A DNA stretch of 10,709 nucleotides from Gemmataceae bacterium (GTDB taxonomy: Bacteria > Planctomycetota > Planctomycetia > Gemmatales > Gemmataceae). The notes under the pieces are model-generated. The model searched no databases. It worked only from the letters and a program-made list of their open reading frames with translations, and was not told where the DNA came from. The stretch lies in the NCBI GenBank assembly GCA_025056835.1, contig JANWVS010000027.1, positions 1-10,709 of the forward strand, in the 5' to 3' direction. The position numbers and the translations under genes were made by a program. This document shows positions 6,354 to 10,709 of the stretch, piece by piece; the stretch's first letter is position 1; every line of letters begins with the position of its first letter.

Positions 6354-7865
6354 TTACACCTCGGGCCGATGCAGGCGTTTGATCAACTCTTGATGGGGCG
6401 GCAGGAGCGGCAGCCATTGTTCGTTTTGGGCCCGCATCTTGCCGAGGATATCGCAAACTTGCGTGAAATCGAGGGCATCGGCGGCAAGGGGAATGCGGCG
6501 CGGCAAGCGGCCATTGCCGGCAAAGACGTGGTGGTAGCTCATTTCCGGGACCACCCGCAGCGCTTCGGCCGGTACGGCGCCGTGTTCATCGTGCAAGGCC
6601 CACAGGCGTTGGAGGGAGTCGGGCACGGCGACGGCTCGGCAGTCGCGCCAGAACGGCTCCTCGTCGCGGTCGGAAAGGAGATAATGCAACAAGGTGAAAT
6701 CGCGGACGGTGTCGTAGCTTTCTTGCATGCGCCGATTGTGCAGGTCGGCCAACAAGGGCTGACAGGAGGCATCCGGAAACGATTCGACCAGCGATTCCAG
6801 GGAGTGGACGAGCAGTAGGAATTGGCTCCAGACCAGGGGTTCGATCGAGCCGGCTGCGGGCCCCAAGGCGACGCAGTTGCCGACCCAGCAATGCCGCCGT
6901 CGGCCGACGCGCAGCGGCATGAAGCGCGGCTCGCCGGTGGACGCCTTTTTCTGAGTCGCTTCGGCGAGCAGGGCACGCACGGCGGCGTCGTCGCCGGTAT
7001 GGGCGCTCGAGTAGTAATAGGTGCAGGCGGTGCGATGGCTGAGCGGGAACTGCTCCACCCAGCCGGCCGGAAAAGCGCAGCTCTGCACGAACGGGGGCAT
7101 TTCCGTGTCGCGCGGCTTGGGCAAGAGCACGGCGCGATCGCACAGCAGCCAGGGGGACCAGGAAACCCACGGGTCGCCAAGCTCTTTTTCCACGACCACC
7201 CCGTCGTTCGTGCAATCGAGGTAAAGGTCGGCGGCCAAGGCCCGCCCACTCTTGGTTTCGAGCTTGTCGATTCGTCCGTCAGCGCCGCGAATGACTTTCT
7301 TCACGTCGTCGAACAGATGATTCACACCTTCGGCTGTCGCCAGCTCGCGAAAAAGATCGGCCAGGGCGGCGGGGTCCAGGTGCAGGCCGTACTCGCCGCG
7401 CTCCATGATGGGTGAGGAAGATTTTACGTCCCGCGGCGCCTTGTGCTGCTCGGCGGCGAGGGCCTGAAGCGAGTATGACCAATACGCTCGTTCGCCGCGC
7501 CCCGCGCGGAGGCTCTTGAGCCAGAAGGGGAACAGGTCGATGTCGTTGATCTTGCCGCCGCACAGGCCGAAGGGGTGCCAGTACGACGGCTCGTGACGGC
7601 GCCAGTTGCTGAAGCGCGTGCCGAGCCGATACGTGGCCGAGGTTTGCTTGACAAGCACGTTTTCGTTGATCTGAAGCTTCCGCACCATTTGAATGAGCGC
7701 CGGGTCGCTCGCCGAGCCGACGCCGCTGGTGCCGAGCTTGACCGATTCCATGAGCGTGACCGTGGCCCCGAGCGGCTTGAGCAGGCGATTCAAGTACGCA
7801 GCCGCCATCCAGCCGGCCGGACCGCCGCCAACGATCACCAAGCGCTTTACCGGACCTTCGGCCAT
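6354..7865 (-). CDS. Tryptophan halogenase-family flavoprotein lacking halogenase catalytic residues
   Basis: A 503-residue protein of the flavin-dependent tryptophan halogenase family. The FAD-binding start is intact (VIVGGGPAGWMAAAYLNR, 10-27). Downstream landmarks align with PrnA-type enzymes as I remember them: FSNW at 85-88, DLYLDC at 213-218, LLCDRAV at 240-246, VGRRRHCWVGNCVALG at 320-335, DEEPFW near 415. The hallmarks of halogenation are changed. The catalytic Lys (Lys79 in PrnA) aligns with Arg80 in ATYRLG. The W-x-W-x-I-P motif reads WVEQFP (269-274). The Glu/Ser pair after EPL (346/347 in PrnA) reads Val345/Trp346. The GEATIP segment reads GSASDP (50-55). Halogenation therefore looks unlikely; a flavin oxidase or dehydrogenase role is possible. 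The ATG at 7865 is preferred over one 51 bp upstream because AAGG lies 5 nt before it and the Rossmann strand begins right after. It converges on the radical SAM operon with a 143-bp gap. Confidence 0.88.
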   Translation of the reverse strand: MAEGPVKRLVIVGGGPAGWMAAAYLNRLLKPLGATVTLMESVKLGTSGVGSASDPALIQMVRKLQINENVLVKQTSATYRLGTRFSNWRRHEPSYWHPFGLCGGKINDIDLFPFWLKSLRAGRGERAYWSYSLQALAAEQHKAPRDVKSSSPIMERGEYGLHLDPAALADLFRELATAEGVNHLFDDVKKVIRGADGRIDKLETKSGRALAADLYLDCTNDGVVVEKELGDPWVSWSPWLLCDRAVLLPKPRDTEMPPFVQSCAFPAGWVEQFPLSHRTACTYYYSSAHTGDDAAVRALLAEATQKKASTGEPRFMPLRVGRRRHCWVGNCVALGPAAGSIEPLVWSQFLLLVHSLESLVESFPDASCQPLLADLHNRRMQESYDTVRDFTLLHYLLSDRDEEPFWRDCRAVAVPDSLQRLWALHDEHGAVPAEALRVVPEMSYHHVFAGNGRLPRRIPLAADALDFTQVCDILGKMRAQNEQWLPLLPPHQELIKRLHRPEV

Positions 7866-7993
7866 GGGGACCTTTTTTACTGTTCGGCCGCTCGCCTGGC
7901 AGGCTCCCGGCCGCAAGTTCGCGGTTGTCGCAAGAATGGTAGAACCGCTACGATCGGCAACACCGGGATGCCTCGTTCGTTGAGAAACCAGGA

Positions 7994-8041
7994 ATTTTAG
8001 CGAGATCTTAACTTGTGTTCGCTTAAGTTAGCAAGTAAAAT
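7994..8041. promoter_or_regulatory. Near-symmetric divergent promoter/operator candidate
   Basis: The element reads ATTTTA-N9-TAACTT-N10-AAGTTA-N5-TAAAAT. The outer hexamers are TAAAAT boxes facing opposite ways: minus strand at 7994-7999, plus strand at 8036-8041. The inner arms (8009-8014, 8025-8030) are a perfect 6-bp inverted repeat. On the plus strand TTGTGT at 8013-8018 lies exactly 17 bp before TAAAAT, a plausible -35 for the surface protein gene. On the minus strand CGAACA lies 16 bp before its TAAAAT, for the halogenase-like gene. The inner palindrome falls within both spacers, so a bound regulator could control both genes. Confidence 0.4.
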
Positions 8042-8265
8042 CGAGTCACTTTGGCGGAACCTTTCCGCGCCATACCAAGGCATGCTTTCCCGTCCACGGA
8101 ACCAGGGGTGTCGTTCCGACTCGCGAAGCTGCCGTGCGTGACACGCACCAGCCCAGGCCGTTTCCTTTTTTGGTAAGCACTGTCGGGTTTGACGCGGAAA
8201 GAAGTGTGAATTGCTTCTCATGCGCGCCGCTCCACGGCCGCCGCCCGTCGTCCGTGGCAGCAACT

Positions 8266-8270
8266 GAGGA
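8266..8270 (+). promoter_or_regulatory. Shine-Dalgarno for the giant surface protein
   Basis: GAGGA lies 8 nt before the ATG at 8279-8281. It supports this start, which also places the basic N-terminus and the L-E-x-x-x-H-R-L-A-P box where planctomycete giant proteins have them. Confidence 0.6.
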
Positions 8271-8278
8271 TCTGCATC

Positions 8279-10709
8279 ATGGCCTTTTGGAAGTTTGCCT
8301 GGTTACGGCAATTGATTCAAGGGCGTAAGCCCAAGGGGCCCGCGCGCCGCAAGCGCCGCGATCCGCTCCTGCTCGAACATCTCGAACACCGGCTCGCGCC
8401 GGCGGACGGGCGGTGGTTGTTCACAGCGACGGCGCCGGCATCGCTCACGCTGCGACTGGCCGACGATCAGCTCCAGATCGTCGACGAGTTGGACCAGGTT
8501 CTGGCCGCGCGCGAATGGTTCAGCACCAGCCAAGTGACCATTGCCGGCAACGGCCACGACGTCGCCTTACGGATCGATGTCAGTTTCCCGCGCTTGCCCG
8601 GCGGCGTTCTTTTTGACGGCGGGTCCGGCCTCAACCACCTTATCGGGCCGGACGGGGTCAACGTCGAATGGCACATTACCGGGCCGGACAGCGGTTTCAT
8701 CCAAGGGTTGATCGATTTCTACGGCGTCGAGAACCTCACGGGGGGCGTCGACAACGAAGACACGTTCATCGTTGCCGGCGGCGGCAGCATCAGCGGGCGC
8801 GTCGAAGGCGGCGACCGTGGCTTCGATACCGTCCGTTTCACGGGCCAATACTCCAGCATCGGCTACCGCGTTACCGACTTCGACTCCGGCATCATCTCCC
8901 TGGACGGCGTGGTGTTCTACTACGACGGCATGGAGCCGATTCAGTTCACCCAGGCCACCGAGACCTTCACCTATGAAGGCACTGCCGGCGACGACACGAT
9001 CATCGTCAGCGACATCCCTGATGTCGGCTCGCTGCGGATGCAGATTTCCGGTACGGGAGAGCTGGTGCAGTTCGCCAATCCGACCGAGGCTTTGATTATC
9101 AAGGGCAGGAACGGATCCGACACGATTACGGTCCACTCCGTTGACCCGGAATTTGCCGCGGAGCTGAAGATTTACGGCAATCACGGCGACGCGCCGCAGC
9201 CCCTGGAAGACGGCGGCACGGACACGGTGACCTTTGCCGGCAACGTGGACACGAAAGGGGCGTATCTCGAGGTGTTTGCCGACCACATTACGGTCAACGA
9301 CAACGTGACACTGTCGACGCGCACGACGGATCCGGACGGCGAATCGTCGGATATCGTGTTCCGGGCGCGGCGTTTCAATGTTCCGGAGATACAGAACCTG
9401 TCGCCGCTCATTGTGCAGACGAAGGTCACGTCGGTTACCATCGGGGCGGGAGCGGTGCTCCGGGCGGCGAGCATTTACCTCTATTCGCAATCGGAGGACC
9501 GCAGCCTGGCCCAGCTTCTCGGCATCGACCGCCGCGTCGACAACTTGATCATTCAGCCGCTCACGAGCAAGGTGACGGACCTGCTGGCGCTACCCGCCAA
9601 GGTGCTGCTCAAGGCAGCGGAGGCGTCCATTAGCATCAACGCCGGGGCCCAACTTCTCGGCGAAGGACTGGTCGGACTCTATGCCTCGGCCGCCACGACG
9701 TCCGACGGGGTGGCCAAGAGCGTTTTGGGCAGCGTCGGTTTCGCCCAGGCGCAGTCCACGTCGACGGTAACGATCGGCCCCGACGTCGTCATCGACTCAG
9801 GCGACGCCGTCGTCATCACCTCGGCGGCCAATGCCGAGGCCAAAATGAGCACCAAAACGGCGCGCAACTTGGGGGACGTCCCCGGCGGCAACGCGACGCA
9901 GATTTCGGTATCGATGGCCGTCACCAACGCCGAGGCGACGTCACACATCAACGTGCATGCCACGGCCACCATCACGGCCGCCAAGACGGCCAATATCCGC
10001 TCCACCGGCGACATCGCCTCCGAGGCCGAAGCCGAAGCGGGCGTCTTCGCCGACGGAACCGCCGCCTTGTCCATGGCCATTGAACTTTCCAAGGCGGACA
10101 TTCAGACCACGGTCAACGGCAGAGTGACGGCCAACATGGAGACTTCGCAATCCAAAGTGGCCGGCGCCACGGTCACCATGACTCCGCTCGTCAAGCTCGA
10201 GTTCGATCCCACCGAGACCGATCCGACGAAGCCAGGCTACATCGACTTTGAGAACAACACCATCAACGTCGGTCATACCACGCTGGTGACCGAGGATACG
10301 GTGACGTATCAAAACCGCCGCGGCAACAGCATCGGCAACCTGGTAGACGGGCAGGAATACGTCGTCATTTCGGTTCCCGACGATCCCAACACCGAATTCA
10401 ACGAATCGTGGCTCATCAAGCTCGCCCTCACCGAGCAAAAGGCGATCGACGGCGAGGAGATCGACCTCACTCCCGGCTTCCCGGCCGTCGCCGTCAACAC
10501 GAAATACTTCGACGGCGACGACGTGGACGGCGAGCGGAACACGATCACGCTCGACAACCCCGCCTTCACCGGGGCGGGAACGCTCGATTTCTCCCTGCGG
10601 GGTTCGACGTTCGAGCTGGGCCAGGCGGTCGTTTTCCGCCAGGGGAACGGGCCTGCGATTCCCGGGTTGGTGGACGGCGGCACCTATTACATCATCACCG
10701 GCGTCAACG
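8279..10709 (+). CDS. Giant LEPR-xLL-like surface/adhesin protein, N-terminal 810 residues (runs off window)
   Basis: The frame is open from the ATG at 8279 to the window end without a stop (810 codons plus one base), so the gene is larger. Residues 16-28 are highly basic (GRKPKGPARRKRR), followed by LEHLEHRLAP at 32-41. This resembles the N-terminal box of planctomycete giant proteins (LEPR-xLL type, usually L-E-x-R then hydrophobic residues and Ala), which is thought to mark export or cell-surface proteins. No ordinary signal peptide is seen. Residues about 55-380 are beta-rich, with Asp/Gly/Thr-rich segments (EGTAGDDTIIVSD, GGDRGFDTVRF). Residues about 460-640 are Ala/Thr/Ser-rich adhesin-like sequence of alternating short strands. 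From about 653 two diverged repeats of a domain ending in G-L-V-D-G-x-x-Y-x-I-I are seen. Expected role: envelope or extracellular adhesion or matrix; the partner is unknown. The Asp-rich composition suggests calcium binding, but no clear nonapeptide repeats are present. Confidence 0.85.
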   Translation, partial: MAFWKFAWLRQLIQGRKPKGPARRKRRDPLLLEHLEHRLAPADGRWLFTATAPASLTLRLADDQLQIVDELDQVLAAREWFSTSQVTIAGNGHDVALRIDVSFPRLPGGVLFDGGSGLNHLIGPDGVNVEWHITGPDSGFIQGLIDFYGVENLTGGVDNEDTFIVAGGGSISGRVEGGDRGFDTVRFTGQYSSIGYRVTDFDSGIISLDGVVFYYDGMEPIQFTQATETFTYEGTAGDDTIIVSDIPDVGSLRMQISGTGELVQFANPTEALIIKGRNGSDTITVHSVDPEFAAELKIYGNHGDAPQPLEDGGTDTVTFAGNVDTKGAYLEVFADHITVNDNVTLSTRTTDPDGESSDIVFRARRFNVPEIQNLSPLIVQTKVTSVTIGAGAVLRAASIYLYSQSEDRSLAQLLGIDRRVDNLIIQPLTSKVTDLLALPAKVLLKAAEASISINAGAQLLGEGLVGLYASAATTSDGVAKSVLGSVGFAQAQSTSTVTIGPDVVIDSGDAVVITSAANAEAKMSTKTARNLGDVPGGNATQISVSMAVTNAEATSHINVHATATITAAKTANIRSTGDIASEAEAEAGVFADGTAALSMAIELSKADIQTTVNGRVTANMETSQSKVAGATVTMTPLVKLEFDPTETDPTKPGYIDFENNTINVGHTTLVTEDTVTYQNRRGNSIGNLVDGQEYVVISVPDDPNTEFNESWLIKLALTEQKAIDGEEIDLTPGFPAVAVNTKYFDGDDVDGERNTITLDNPAFTGAGTLDFSLRGSTFELGQAVVFRQGNGPAIPGLVDGGTYYIITGVN
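10235..10708 (+). repeat. Two diverged protein repeats in the giant surface protein
   Basis: Copy 1 (residues about 653-700) contains DFENNTINVG, then EDTVTYQNRRGNSIGNLVDG and EYVVI. Copy 2 (about 755-810) contains RNTITLDNPAF, then GQAVVFRQGNGPAIPGLVDG and TYYII. The shared pattern is N-T-I, a strand, V-x-[YF]-[QR], G-x-[SA]-I-x-x-L-V-D-G, then a Y-x-[VI]-I strand. The L-V-D-G landmarks are about 109 codons apart. Copy 2 ends at the window edge, so further copies probably follow. Confidence 0.5.

Larger units (their letters stand above)
7866..8278. other. 413-bp divergent intergenic region
   Basis: This gap separates the divergent halogenase-like and giant surface protein genes. Its middle part (about 7990-8045) is clearly richer in A and T than the flanks and holds the paired promoter-like element described separately. 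A weak hairpin (AGAAG at 8200-8204, CTTCT at 8214-8218) is also present. I see no credible small gene: the open frames across it have arginine-rich, unstructured translations and no ribosome binding site. The long stretch between the promoter-like element and the surface protein start would be a leader RNA of about 230 nt. Confidence 0.5.

Noticed and set aside
6354..7865. Annotating this gene as an active tryptophan 7-halogenase
   Set aside because: Overall family similarity is clear, but the Lys, Glu and W-x-W-x-I-P hallmarks are all replaced, so the activity is not supported.

Overview
The window looks like chromosomal DNA of a GC-rich member of the Planctomycetota, probably a Pirellulales-like lineage. 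Three signs support this. One secreted protein has an N-terminal signal peptide and a C-terminal PEP-CTERM sorting tail. One very large surface protein starts with a basic stretch and an L-E-x-x-x-H-R-L-A-P box, resembling the 'LEPR-xLL' N-termini of planctomycete giant proteins. The coding style is GC-rich, with mostly single genes or two-gene operons on alternating strands. This assignment is inference from protein style, because no rRNA or other marker gene is present.

Layout. Positions 1-249 (minus) hold the N-terminus of a membrane-anchored TPR-like protein that runs off the window. Positions 375-1988 (minus) encode a 537-residue PEP-CTERM protein of unknown function, followed by a clean intrinsic terminator at 314-345. 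Positions 2190-3158 (minus) encode a fumarylacetoacetate hydrolase family enzyme. A 218-bp divergent intergenic region follows, with a palindrome, 20-bp tandem repeats and a GC hairpin. It leads into a plus-strand pair: a radical SAM enzyme with a probable auxiliary Fe-S site (3377-4459) and, 8 bp later, a 580-residue protein I do not recognise (4468-6210). A convergent gene (6354-7865, minus) encodes a flavoprotein of the tryptophan-halogenase family in which every halogenation hallmark I could align is changed. A 413-bp AT-richer divergent region (7866-8278) carries a near-symmetric promoter/operator-like element. It precedes a giant surface protein gene (8279 to beyond the window end, plus).

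How it fits together. The most interesting part is 3377-7865. A radical SAM enzyme is apparently translated together with an unfamiliar two-part protein, and next to them lies a flavoenzyme that kept its FAD-binding frame but lost the catalytic Lys and Glu of halogenases. This could be a small, undescribed modification or biosynthesis module. No substrate peptide, carrier protein, transporter or regulator is visible in the window, and the flavoenzyme is on the opposite strand, so a functional link to it is only proximity. The flanking genes (TPR, PEP-CTERM, FAH-family, giant surface protein) are ordinary planctomycete genes with no evident link to that module. All assignments come from reading motifs by eye; no database search or structure prediction was run.
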